64,000 nt of DNA, from contig JBPBPL010000006.1 of assembly GCA_050954285.1 (NCBI GenBank), positions 310,001-374,000 of the forward strand. Reading direction: 5' to 3'. Numbering within the stretch: the stretch's first letter is position 1; each line of letters opens with the position of its first letter. Below, in pieces: positions 52,151 through 59,349 of this stretch. The notes beneath the pieces are model-generated. The model made no database searches and was not told the origin of the DNA. It saw only the letters and a program-made list of their open reading frames with translations. Made by a program: the position numbers and the translations under genes. Source of the stretch: Mucilaginibacter_A sp050954285 (GTDB taxonomy: Bacteria; Bacteroidota; Bacteroidia; Sphingobacteriales; Sphingobacteriaceae).

Positions 52151-52573
52151 ATGCCTACTATTCAGCAATTAGTTAGAAAAGGTAGAGTAGCTATGGTTGA
52201 CAAGAGTAAGTCGCCAGCGTTGGACAGCTGTCCACAGCGAAGAGGTGTGTGCACACGTGTGTACACCACTACCCCTAAAAAACCAAACTCAGCCATGCGT
52301 AAAGTTGCCCGTGTTCGTTTAACCAACGGCAAAGAGGTAAATGCGTATATCCCCGGCGAAGGCCACAACTTGCAAGAGCACTCGATTGTATTGATTCGTG
52401 GTGGTCGTGTTAAAGATTTACCAGGCGTTCGTTACCACATCATTCGTGGTGCATTGGATACTTCAGGTGTTGCTGGCCGTAATCAACGTCGTTCTAAATA
52501 CGGAACGAAACGTCCTAAACCAGGCGCGCCAGTAGTAGCGGCAAAAGGTGCACCAGCTAAGAAAAAGAAATAA
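52151..52573 (+). CDS. rpsL: Ribosomal protein uS12
   Basis: 140 residues. TTPKKPNSAMRKVARVRL and the decoding-site loop with the conserved Lys in PKKPNSA and LPGVRYHIIRG are intact; streptomycin-resistance positions carry the usual lysines. A C-terminal Lys/Ala/Pro-rich tail of about 15 residues ends in GAPAKKKK. First gene of the rpsL-rpsG-fusA-rpsJ cluster. Confidence 0.98.
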   Translation: MPTIQQLVRKGRVAMVDKSKSPALDSCPQRRGVCTRVYTTTPKKPNSAMRKVARVRLTNGKEVNAYIPGEGHNLQEHSIVLIRGGRVKDLPGVRYHIIRGALDTSGVAGRNQRRSKYGTKRPKPGAPVVAAKGAPAKKKK

Positions 52574-52576
52574 TTC

Positions 52577-52584
52577 AAGGAGGA
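52577..52584 (+). promoter_or_regulatory. Consensus Shine-Dalgarno before rpsG
   Basis: AAGGAGGA, ending 9 nt before the rpsG ATG. Such a perfect site is unusual because Bacteroidota genes rarely carry one; I see none this good before its neighbours. Confidence 0.7.
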
Positions 52585-52593
52585 TAGCAACAA

Positions 52594-53061
52594 ATGAGAA
52601 AGTCGAAACCAAAAAAGAGAATTATCCTTCCTGATCCAAAGTTCAATGATACTTTGGTTACCAGGTTTGTAAATAACATGATGTATGACGGTAAAAAATC
52701 TACCGCTTATACTATTTTTTATGATGCCGTTGAACTGGTAGAAAAAAGAACAAGCGAAAGCGGTTTGGATACCTGGAAAAAAGCATTGAATAATGTAATG
52801 CCTGCTGTTGAAGTTAAATCCCGCCGTGTTGGCGGAGCTAACTTCCAGGTACCTACAGAAGTTCGTCCGGAGCGTAAAATTGCTTTGGGTATGAAATGGT
52901 TAATTAGCTATTCCCGTAAACGTGGTGAAAAAACCATGATGGAGAAATTAGCTGGTGAAATTATTTCTGCTGCAAAAGGCGAAGGTTCTGCAGTGAAAAA
53001 GAAAGAAGATACGCACAAAATGGCTGAAGCCAACAAAGCGTTCTCCCATTTCCGTTTCTAA
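52594..53061 (+). CDS. rpsG: Ribosomal protein uS7
   Basis: 155 residues. RKSKPKKRIILPDPKFNDTL, DGKKSTAYTIFYDAVELV, GGANFQVPTEVRPERK and AFSHFRF are standard S7 blocks. It starts 20 bp after rpsL and is followed by a repeat-rich gap before fusA. Confidence 0.98.
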   Translation: MRKSKPKKRIILPDPKFNDTLVTRFVNNMMYDGKKSTAYTIFYDAVELVEKRTSESGLDTWKKALNNVMPAVEVKSRRVGGANFQVPTEVRPERKIALGMKWLISYSRKRGEKTMMEKLAGEIISAAKGEGSAVKKKEDTHKMAEANKAFSHFRF

Positions 53062-53064
53062 TTA

Positions 53065-53124
53065 GATTACACCGATTATTAGAAGATTACACCGATTGTT
53101 TGATTTAGAATAATCGGTGTAATC
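53065..53124. repeat. Direct and inverted repeat between rpsG and fusA
   Basis: GATTACACCGATTATT at 53065-53080, a near-identical direct copy at 53085-53100 with one change, and the exact inverse AATAATCGGTGTAATC at 53109-53124. The outer copies can form a 16-bp stem; the inner copy could compete for the same arm, so two alternative hairpins exist. Placed 4 bp after the rpsG stop, it may act as terminator, attenuator or processing site. Confidence 0.75.
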
Positions 53125-53159
53125 ATTTATAAAATCTGAGAAATCAAACAAAAAAGAAA

Positions 53160-55262
53160 ATGTCAAGAGATTTAAAATATACAAGAAACATTGGTATTGC
53201 CGCTCACATTGATGCTGGTAAAACCACTACGACAGAGCGTATTCTTTACTACTCTGGTGTAAGTCATAAAATCGGTGAGGTGCATGAAGGTGCTGCAACG
53301 ATGGATTGGATGGCACAAGAGCAGGAGCGTGGTATCACTATTACTTCAGCTGCTACAACTGTTGATTGGAAATACAGAGGGCAAACTTATCATATCAATA
53401 TTATTGATACACCAGGACACGTAGATTTTACTGTTGAAGTAAATCGTTCATTGCGTGTATTGGATGGTTTAGTTTTCTTGTTTTCTGCTGTTGATGGTGT
53501 TGAGCCCCAATCAGAAACCAACTGGAGATTAGCCAATAATTACAACGTTGCCCGTATCGGTTTCGTAAATAAAATGGACCGTTCTGGTGCAGACTTTTTG
53601 AAAGTTGTTAAGCAGGTAAAAACAATGTTAGGCAGTAATGCTGTGCCATTGCAATTGCCAATTGGCGCTGAAGAAGGTTTTAAAGGCGTAATCGATTTGA
53701 TCAACTTCCGTGGTATTGTTTGGAATGAGCATGATAAAGGTATGACCTTTACTGAAGTTCCTATTCCGGAAGATATGGTTGAAGAAGCAACTGAATGGAG
53801 AGAGAAATTACTTGAATCAGTAGCTGAATATGATGAAAGCCTGATGGAGAAATTTTTCGATGCTCCTGAAACGATTACAGAGCGTGAAGTTTTAGATGCT
53901 TTACGTAAAGCTGTTTTAGATGCTAAAATTGTTCCTATGGTTTGTGGTTCATCTTTCAAAAATAAAGGTGTACAAACGATGCTGGATTATGTGATGGAAT
54001 TATTGCCATCACCAATGGATGTAGAAGGTATTATCGGTACAAACCCGGATACTGGTGAGGAAATAATGCGTAAACCAGATGTTAAAGAACCATTTGCGGC
54101 CTTAGCATTTAAAATTGCAACCGATCCATTTGTTGGTCGTTTGTGTTTTATCCGTGTTTACTCCGGTAACTTGGAAGCTGGTTCTTATGTGCATAACATG
54201 CGTTCTGATAACAAAGAACGTATCTCCCGTATTTTCCAAATGCATGCTAACAAGCAAAATCCTATTCCAAATGTTGGAGCAGGTGATATTGCTGCGGTAG
54301 TAGGTTTTAAGGATATTAAAACTGGTGATACGCTTTGTGATGAGAAATTCCCGATCATTCTGGAGTCTATGAATTTCCCTGAGCCGGTTATCGGTTTAGC
54401 TATCGAGCCTAAAACTCAGGCAGACGTAGATAAATTGGGTATGGCTTTAGGTAAACTGACCGAAGAAGATCCAACTTTCCGTGTAAATACTGATGAAGAA
54501 ACCGGCCAAACTGTAATTTCAGGTATGGGCGAGCTTCACTTGGATATCATCATGGATCGTTTGAAACGTGAATTTAAGGTTGAAGTTAACCAAGGTGCAC
54601 CACAAGTTTCTTACAAAGAAGCAATCACGGGTACAACTCAACACCGCGAAACTTACAAGAAACAAACAGGTGGTCGTGGTAAATTTGCCGATATTCAGAT
54701 CATCATTTCTCCAAATGATGAAGACAAAACAGGTTTACAGTTTGTGAATGAAATTTCTGGTGGTTCTATTCCACGTGAATTTATTCCATCCATAGAAAAA
54801 GGTTTTGCTGCTGCAATGGCAAATGGTGTATTAGCTGGTTATCCATTACAAAATATGAAAGTTCGTTTAATAGACGGATCTTTCCACGCTGTCGATTCAG
54901 ATGCTTTATCTTTTGAGATTTGCGCACGTTCTGCTTATCGCGAAGCATTGCCAAAATGTAAACCAGTGTTGTTGGAGCCAATCATGAAGATTGAAATCCT
55001 GACGCCGGAAGAAAACATGGGTGATGTTATTGGTGATATGAACCGTCGTCGTGGTCAGCTTTTAGGTATGGATTCTCGTGCAGGTGCACAAGTAATCAAA
55101 GCTACTGTGCCATTGTCAGAAATGTTTGGTTATGTAACACAGTTGCGTACCATCACTTCCGGCCGTGCAACATCTACCATGGAGTTTGATCACTATGAAC
55201 CAGCTCCTCGTAACGTTCAGGAAGAAGTAGTTGCTAAATCAAAAGGAAAAGCACACGCTTAA
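53160..55262 (+). CDS. fusA: Elongation factor G
   Basis: 700 residues. GTPase motifs AHIDAGKTTTTE (P-loop), RGITI (switch I Thr), DTPGHVDF (G3), NKMD (G4) and SSF-type G5 are intact; domains II-V follow in order, with GMGELHLDI and RRRGQLLGM. Ribosome translocation factor. Its codon use is clearly that of a highly expressed gene, and no 15-mer occurs in its 2.1 kb. Confidence 0.98.
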   Translation: MSRDLKYTRNIGIAAHIDAGKTTTTERILYYSGVSHKIGEVHEGAATMDWMAQEQERGITITSAATTVDWKYRGQTYHINIIDTPGHVDFTVEVNRSLRVLDGLVFLFSAVDGVEPQSETNWRLANNYNVARIGFVNKMDRSGADFLKVVKQVKTMLGSNAVPLQLPIGAEEGFKGVIDLINFRGIVWNEHDKGMTFTEVPIPEDMVEEATEWREKLLESVAEYDESLMEKFFDAPETITEREVLDALRKAVLDAKIVPMVCGSSFKNKGVQTMLDYVMELLPSPMDVEGIIGTNPDTGEEIMRKPDVKEPFAALAFKIATDPFVGRLCFIRVYSGNLEAGSYVHNMRSDNKERISRIFQMHANKQNPIPNVGAGDIAAVVGFKDIKTGDTLCDEKFPIILESMNFPEPVIGLAIEPKTQADVDKLGMALGKLTEEDPTFRVNTDEETGQTVISGMGELHLDIIMDRLKREFKVEVNQGAPQVSYKEAITGTTQHRETYKKQTGGRGKFADIQIIISPNDEDKTGLQFVNEISGGSIPREFIPSIEKGFAAAMANGVLAGYPLQNMKVRLIDGSFHAVDSDALSFEICARSAYREALPKCKPVLLEPIMKIEILTPEENMGDVIGDMNRRRGQLLGMDSRAGAQVIKATVPLSEMFGYVTQLRTITSGRATSTMEFDHYEPAPRNVQEEVVAKSKGKAHA

Positions 55263-55270
55263 ATTTAGGT

Positions 55271-55285
55271 GCTAAAAGAAGCATC
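55271..55285 (+). repeat. Dispersed 15-mer, type A, after fusA
   Basis: GCTAAAAGAAGCATC, 8 bp after the fusA stop codon. Confidence 0.8.
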
Positions 55286-55353
55286 AGTATAAATAAACTT
55301 ATTGTATAACCGTAACTAATAGCTCTTACGGTTATACTTTACAAAAAAACAAA

Positions 55354-55659
55354 ATGAGCCAAAGAATCAGAATCAAACTAAAATCTTACGATTACAACCT
55401 GGTAGATAAATCTGCTGAAAAAATCGTAAAAACTGTAAAGCCAACCGGCGCTGTAGTTAGCGGACCGCTGCCTTTACCAACCGAAAAAAGAATTTTTACC
55501 GTTTTGCGTTCACCGCACGTAAACAAAAAAGCACGTGAGCAATTCCAATTATGCTCTTACAAACGTTTGCTTGATATTTACAGTTCTAACTCTAAAACAG
55601 TGGATGCGTTGATGAAACTGGAATTGCCAAGTGGCGTTGAAGTTGAAATTAAAGTGTGA
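55354..55659 (+). CDS. rpsJ: Ribosomal protein uS10
   Basis: 101 residues, also known as NusE. MSQRIRIKLKSYDYNLVDKS, GPLPLPTEKRIFTVLRSPHV and REQFQLCSYKRLLDI are standard. Usually rplC follows directly; here 2.4 kb with two extra genes intervenes. Confidence 0.98.
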   Translation: MSQRIRIKLKSYDYNLVDKSAEKIVKTVKPTGAVVSGPLPLPTEKRIFTVLRSPHVNKKAREQFQLCSYKRLLDIYSSNSKTVDALMKLELPSGVEVEIKV

Positions 55660-55662
55660 GGT

Positions 55663-55677
55663 AATACTGCTTTTATC
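55663..55677 (-). repeat. Dispersed 15-mer, centre variant
   Basis: AATACTGCTTTTATC: outer bases as in types A and B, centre TGC. It lies directly after rpsJ. Confidence 0.55.
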
Positions 55678-55681
55678 ACAC

Positions 55682-55717
55682 AAAAAAAGATCGTTTCTAT
55701 TGAAACGATCTTTTTTT
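55682..55717. terminator. Bidirectional terminator after rpsJ
   Basis: AAAAAAAGATCGTTTC pairs perfectly with GAAACGATCTTTTTTT around TATT, giving a 16-bp stem with U runs in both directions between convergent genes. Confidence 0.92.
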
Positions 55718-55737
55718 GTTTACACGAATTTTTATCC

Positions 55738-55752
55738 GGTAAAAGAAGCATT
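55738..55752 (+). repeat. Dispersed 15-mer, type A
   Basis: GGTAAAAGAAGCATT, ending 1 bp before the stop codon of the coiled-coil gene. Confidence 0.75.
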
Positions 55753-55753
55753 A

Positions 55754-56449
55754 CTAATATTCAGGATTTCCGGTAATTTCTTCCAGCTTATTTCTAACTG
55801 TTTGCAAATCCCGGGATAATTTTTTTTCCTTTTCATTCGCTTTGGTTTTATAGCCTTTGTATTCCTCCTCCAGTTCATTATAAAGTTTGGTGCGGTAATG
55901 GCCTTCCCGACGCGCACTTCCCGAAAGAAAAATAACAGCCGCAGCCAAAGCACTTAATGCAATCACCAATCCCCACATAATCGTGTTGTAAGTAGTTTTG
56001 GCAACCTGCATTCCTAAAAAACCAATACTGTTAACTTGTGCATTGGTTGCATTTAAACTTTCCTCTTTACTGTTTACATCATTTTGCAGAGTAGAAAGGT
56101 TTTTAGTTTGGGTTGATAATTTATTTTGAACGGCAGCTAAATTAGTTCTCTGGATGCGCAGTGAATCCTGTACACTTTTATACAAAGAAGCGATCATCGG
56201 TTGCTGATAATGAAAAACTTTACCCATGATAAACTGATACTGGCCACTAATACTTTTATCTGTACTTACAGCTATTGGTCCGATTGTAGGCTGCAATGCA
56301 CTAATTGCTACACTGGTTCTGGCTGCGGTTGTTTTTAAAATTGGTTTTGGCTTAACGCTGCTTCTTGTAGAATCTTGTGCATAACAAACTGATAAGAAAG
56401 TAGATAACAAGATAAGCTGTGATAAATGTAATGCTGTTTTTAGGTGCAT
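55754..56449 (-). CDS. Hypothetical membrane protein with coiled coils
   Basis: 231 residues. Signal peptide (MHLKTALHLSQLILLSTFLS to CYAQ), a periplasmic region with a coiled coil at about 90-135 (LRIQRTNLAAVQNKLSTQTK onward), one membrane span near 157-175 (MWGLVIALSALAAAVIFLSG) and a cytoplasmic coiled coil at about 185-228 (YNELEEEYKGYKTKANEKEK). No family recognised. It lies antisense inside the ribosomal cluster. The ATG sits exactly between a type A and a type B 15-mer. Confidence 0.75.
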   Translation of the reverse strand: MHLKTALHLSQLILLSTFLSVCYAQDSTRSSVKPKPILKTTAARTSVAISALQPTIGPIAVSTDKSISGQYQFIMGKVFHYQQPMIASLYKSVQDSLRIQRTNLAAVQNKLSTQTKNLSTLQNDVNSKEESLNATNAQVNSIGFLGMQVAKTTYNTIMWGLVIALSALAAAVIFLSGSARREGHYRTKLYNELEEEYKGYKTKANEKEKKLSRDLQTVRNKLEEITGNPEY

Positions 56450-56461
56450 AAAAGAAGCTTT
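56430..56461. repeat. Adjacent type B and type A copies over a start codon
   Basis: AATGCTGTTTTTAGG at 56430-56444 (type B) and CATAAAAGAAGCTTT at 56447-56461 (type A core). The complement of CAT at 56447-56449 is the start codon of the coiled-coil gene. Confidence 0.7.
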
Positions 56462-56561
56462 TGGTACGTAGTAAATTTTTATTTTTCTACAGCCAGTATA
56501 ACAATTTTATACGGACGATTGCAAACGAATATAGCAATCATCTTTAAAATATATTAATAAT

Positions 56562-56569
56562 TATCTTCG
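56562..56569 (+). promoter_or_regulatory. TAnnTTTG-like box next to the TYR1-type start
   Basis: TATCTTCG ends 4 nt before the ATG at 56574; one mismatch to TAnnTTTG; no clear -33 element. Confidence 0.3.
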
Positions 56570-56573
56570 CCGC

Positions 56574-57833
56574 ATGGTTATCGGAATTATTGGTTTAGGC
56601 GATATGGGCAAATTGTATGCAAAAGCTTTTGCCGAAAAAGGTTTAGAAGTTTGCGGAAGCGATTTGCCTCAATACTTCGAGTCCTTATGCGAAGAATTAG
56701 AGCCACATCAAATTAAAGTATTTCAGGATGGAAGGGAAACTGCTCAAAAAAGCGACATCCTGATTTTCTCCGTAGAAACCGACCGGATAAAAGAAGTAGT
56801 AGCCAGATACGGACCTTATGCAAAATCAGGTGCGATTGTGGCAGGGCAAACTTCCGTTAAGCATCCTGAAATTGCTGCTTTTGAAGAGTTTTTGCCTGTA
56901 GATACGAATATCATTACCATTCATCCCCTGCATGGGCCCGGCTTCTCTCCGAAAGGACAGAAGCTGGTTGTGATCCCGCACCGCTGCAATTCAAAAACGT
57001 ATCAGACTATGCTTGATGTACTTGCATTACTAGAAGTAGATTTGGTAGAAATGGAGGATTACCATCAGCATGACAAAATAGTTGCTGATACACAGGCTGT
57101 TACTCATGTTGGTTTTGAAAGTATGGGAACTGCCTGTGCGGCTGCCGGGTTTTATCCCTGGGAAAGTGCGGCCTATATTGGAGGAATTGACAATGTAAAA
57201 ATTCTGATCATGCTCCGCATATTCAGTTATAAAGCACATGTTTACGCAGGTTTGGCAATTCTTAATCCTTATGCCAAACAACAGGTAAAACAGTATGCGG
57301 TTTCAGAATCAGAATTATTTAAACTGATGATTCAGGAGGAGGAAAAAGAGTTACGTAAACGGCTGTATGAAGCGCGCGATTTTGTTTTTCATGAAAGCCG
57401 GCAACCAATTTTATTGGATGATGCTGTGATGAAAGAGTTTTCGCTTTCTGTTAATTCCTCACTACGAAAGCCCAATTCGCATTTAAGTATTTTAAGTATG
57501 GTTGATGCATGGAATAAATTAAAAGTGAATCCATATGATAACTTAATTTGCCAAACGCCACCCTTTCGTTTACGGTTGGGGATTGCAGAGTATCTTTTTA
57601 AAAACGAAGCTTTGTTAGAAGAATCAATCGAAACAGCTTTATACGATAAATCTATCCGGGGTGATGATCTGGAATTTCATTCTGCAGTAAGAGACTGGTC
57701 CGCAATTATCAATTATGGAGATATAGAAGGTTATAAATTACAATTTAATCACACGCAAAATTTCTTTAAAGATAGATTAGAACATGGCCGGCAGCAAAGT
57801 GCAGAAATGATTAAAAGATTAATGAAGGACTGA
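56574..57833 (+). CDS. Prephenate dehydrogenase, fungal TYR1-like
   Basis: 419 residues. Oxidative decarboxylation of prephenate to 4-hydroxyphenylpyruvate for tyrosine. The N-terminal Rossmann motif is IGIIGLGDMGKLYAKAFAEK. GAIVAGQTSVKHPEIAAFEE, IITIHPLHGPG, HDKIVADTQAVTHVGFESMG, AHVYAGLAILNPYAKQQ and KPNSHLSILSMVDAW align, from memory, block for block with yeast Tyr1, including the long C-terminal region absent from the short bacterial TyrA. It should use NADP, but the acidic-residue position is not decisive. It sits alone between rpsJ and rplC, in a place normally free of metabolic genes. Confidence 0.9.
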   Translation: MVIGIIGLGDMGKLYAKAFAEKGLEVCGSDLPQYFESLCEELEPHQIKVFQDGRETAQKSDILIFSVETDRIKEVVARYGPYAKSGAIVAGQTSVKHPEIAAFEEFLPVDTNIITIHPLHGPGFSPKGQKLVVIPHRCNSKTYQTMLDVLALLEVDLVEMEDYHQHDKIVADTQAVTHVGFESMGTACAAAGFYPWESAAYIGGIDNVKILIMLRIFSYKAHVYAGLAILNPYAKQQVKQYAVSESELFKLMIQEEEKELRKRLYEARDFVFHESRQPILLDDAVMKEFSLSVNSSLRKPNSHLSILSMVDAWNKLKVNPYDNLICQTPPFRLRLGIAEYLFKNEALLEESIETALYDKSIRGDDLEFHSAVRDWSAIINYGDIEGYKLQFNHTQNFFKDRLEHGRQQSAEMIKRLMKD

Positions 57834-57850
57834 ATTGTTTAAATTAATAT

Positions 57851-57934
57851 CATACTTCTTTTATCGATATAAAATAGGACTAGCAAATTTCCCCCTTCGC
57901 GTTTCTTATTTTATTACTTGATAAAAGAAGTATC
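57851..57934. repeat. Inverted pair of type A 15-mers before rplC
   Basis: CATACTTCTTTTATC at 57851-57865 and exact GATAAAAGAAGTATC at 57920-57934, after the TYR1-type stop. These are the last copies in the window. Confidence 0.85.
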
Positions 57935-57996
57935 CACTTAGGTAGAAAGTCCTTAAAAAATTGTCAGAAATATTATAAAAATATATTTCATAACTA

Positions 57997-58027
57997 TTTG
58001 ATAATTAATCAAACATTCCTATCTTTG
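57997..58027 (+). promoter_or_regulatory. Promoter of the S10/spc operon
   Basis: TTTG at 57997-58000 and TATCTTTG at 58020-58027 with a 19-bp spacer: an exact match to the Bacteroidota consensus. It gives a leader of about 68 nt before rplC. Confidence 0.85.
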
Positions 58028-58056
58028 CCGTCCCGAAAAGGGAAATAAGTCTTGAA

Positions 58057-58074
58057 CGAAGCCCTACTGCTTCG
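58057..58074 (+). promoter_or_regulatory. Leader hairpin upstream of rplC
   Basis: CGAAGC pairs with GCTTCG around CCTACT in the rplC leader, 27 nt before the ATG. It may be a site for autoregulation by an operon protein, but no known family is recognised. Confidence 0.4.
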
Positions 58075-58101
58075 ATGGACTAAAGCAATTAAATTAAGAA
58101 A

Positions 58102-58719
58102 ATGTCAGGAATTATTGGTAAAAAAGTAGGAATGACCAGCATTTTCGATGAGACAGGGAAAAACATTCCCTGTACCGTAATCGAAGCTGGCCCCTGTGTG
58201 GTAACACAGGTTAAGTCTGTAGAAGCAGATGGATATGCTGCTGTTCAGTTGGCATATGATGAGAAAAAGGAGAAAAATACTTCTGGTCCGTTAAAAGGGC
58301 ATTTCTCTAAAGCGGGTACTACTCCTAAGAAAAAACTTGTTGAATTTAAAACTTTTGAAGATCAAAAAACATTAGGTGATACCATTACAGTAGCACTTTT
58401 TGTAGCTGGAGACTTTGTTGATGTTGTAGGAACATCAAAAGGTAAAGGCTTTCAAGGGGTTGTGAAACGTCATGGTTTTGGTGGTGTAGGTATGGCGACT
58501 CATGGTCAGCATAACCGTTTAAGAGCGCCAGGTTCACTGGGTGCATCTTCTTGGCCTTCCCGTGTATTTAAAGGTATGCGTATGGCCGGGCAAACTGGTA
58601 ACAGCCGTGTTAAGGTTCAGAATCTTGAAGTATTGAAAGTTTACACAGAACAGAATTTATTAGTAGTAAAAGGTTCTATACCTGGTGCTAAGGGTTCATT
58701 CGTAATTATCGACAAGTAA
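58102..58719 (+). CDS. rplC: Ribosomal protein uL3
   Basis: 205 residues. MSGIIGKKVGMTSIFDETGK, KGHFSKAG, VKRHGFGGVGMATHGQHNRL with the methylatable Gln, and GQTGNSRVKVQNL are standard. First gene after the S10 promoter; stop overlaps rplD start by one base. Confidence 0.98.
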   Translation: MSGIIGKKVGMTSIFDETGKNIPCTVIEAGPCVVTQVKSVEADGYAAVQLAYDEKKEKNTSGPLKGHFSKAGTTPKKKLVEFKTFEDQKTLGDTITVALFVAGDFVDVVGTSKGKGFQGVVKRHGFGGVGMATHGQHNRLRAPGSLGASSWPSRVFKGMRMAGQTGNSRVKVQNLEVLKVYTEQNLLVVKGSIPGAKGSFVIIDK

Positions 58720-59348
58720 TGGAAGTAGTAGTAGTAAATGTTTTAGGACAAGAAACTGGTGCCAAGGTGCAGCTTCCTGATTCAATATTTGGCGTAGAGC
58801 CTAACGATCACGCCATTTATTTGGATGTAAAACAATATTTGGCTAATCAACGTCAGGGTACACATAAGTCAAAACAGCGTAATGAAATCGCGGGTTCAAC
58901 CCGGAAATTACATAATCAAAAAGGGACAGGTGGTGCCCGTGCGGGTAGTATTAAATCTCCTTTGTTTAATGGTGGAGGTCGGGTTTTTGGTCCACAGCCA
59001 CGTGATTATAGTTTTAAGCTAAATAAGAAATTAAAATCATTAGCACGTAAGTCTGCTTTATCTTACAAAGCAAAAGATAACCACATCGTAGTACTGGAAG
59101 ATTTTAACTTTGATGTTGTCAAAACTAAAAGCTACATCAACCTAGTTGCTGGTTTAAATTTTACTGATGAAAAAACGTTATTGGTTTTGTCAGAAGCAAA
59201 TAAAAATATTTATTTATCAAGCAGAAATCTCAAAAAAGCAAAAGTAATCACTGCTGATCAGCTGAATACTTATGACATTTTGAATGCAGGAAAACTTTTG
59301 TTGACTGCAAGTTCTGTTAAAACTTTGGAGGAAGCATTAGCTAAGTAA
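58719..59348 (+). CDS. rplD: Ribosomal protein uL4
   Basis: 209 residues. The basic loop reaching the exit tunnel is QKGTGGARAGSIKSPLFNGG with GRVFGPQPRDYSF. In some bacteria L4 represses its own operon; whether the leader hairpin here serves that is unknown. Confidence 0.97.
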   Translation: MEVVVVNVLGQETGAKVQLPDSIFGVEPNDHAIYLDVKQYLANQRQGTHKSKQRNEIAGSTRKLHNQKGTGGARAGSIKSPLFNGGGRVFGPQPRDYSFKLNKKLKSLARKSALSYKAKDNHIVVLEDFNFDVVKTKSYINLVAGLNFTDEKTLLVLSEANKNIYLSSRNLKKAKVITADQLNTYDILNAGKLLLTASSVKTLEEALAK

Positions 59349-59349
59349 T

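Noticed and set aside
170..57934. Regularly recurring short repeat as a CRISPR array
   Set aside because: Copies are hundreds to thousands of bases apart, on both strands and inside genes, with no spacers and no cas genes.
170..57934. 15-mers as ends of miniature transposons
   Set aside because: No constant internal sequence between inverted pairs, no target duplications visible, no transposase in the window.
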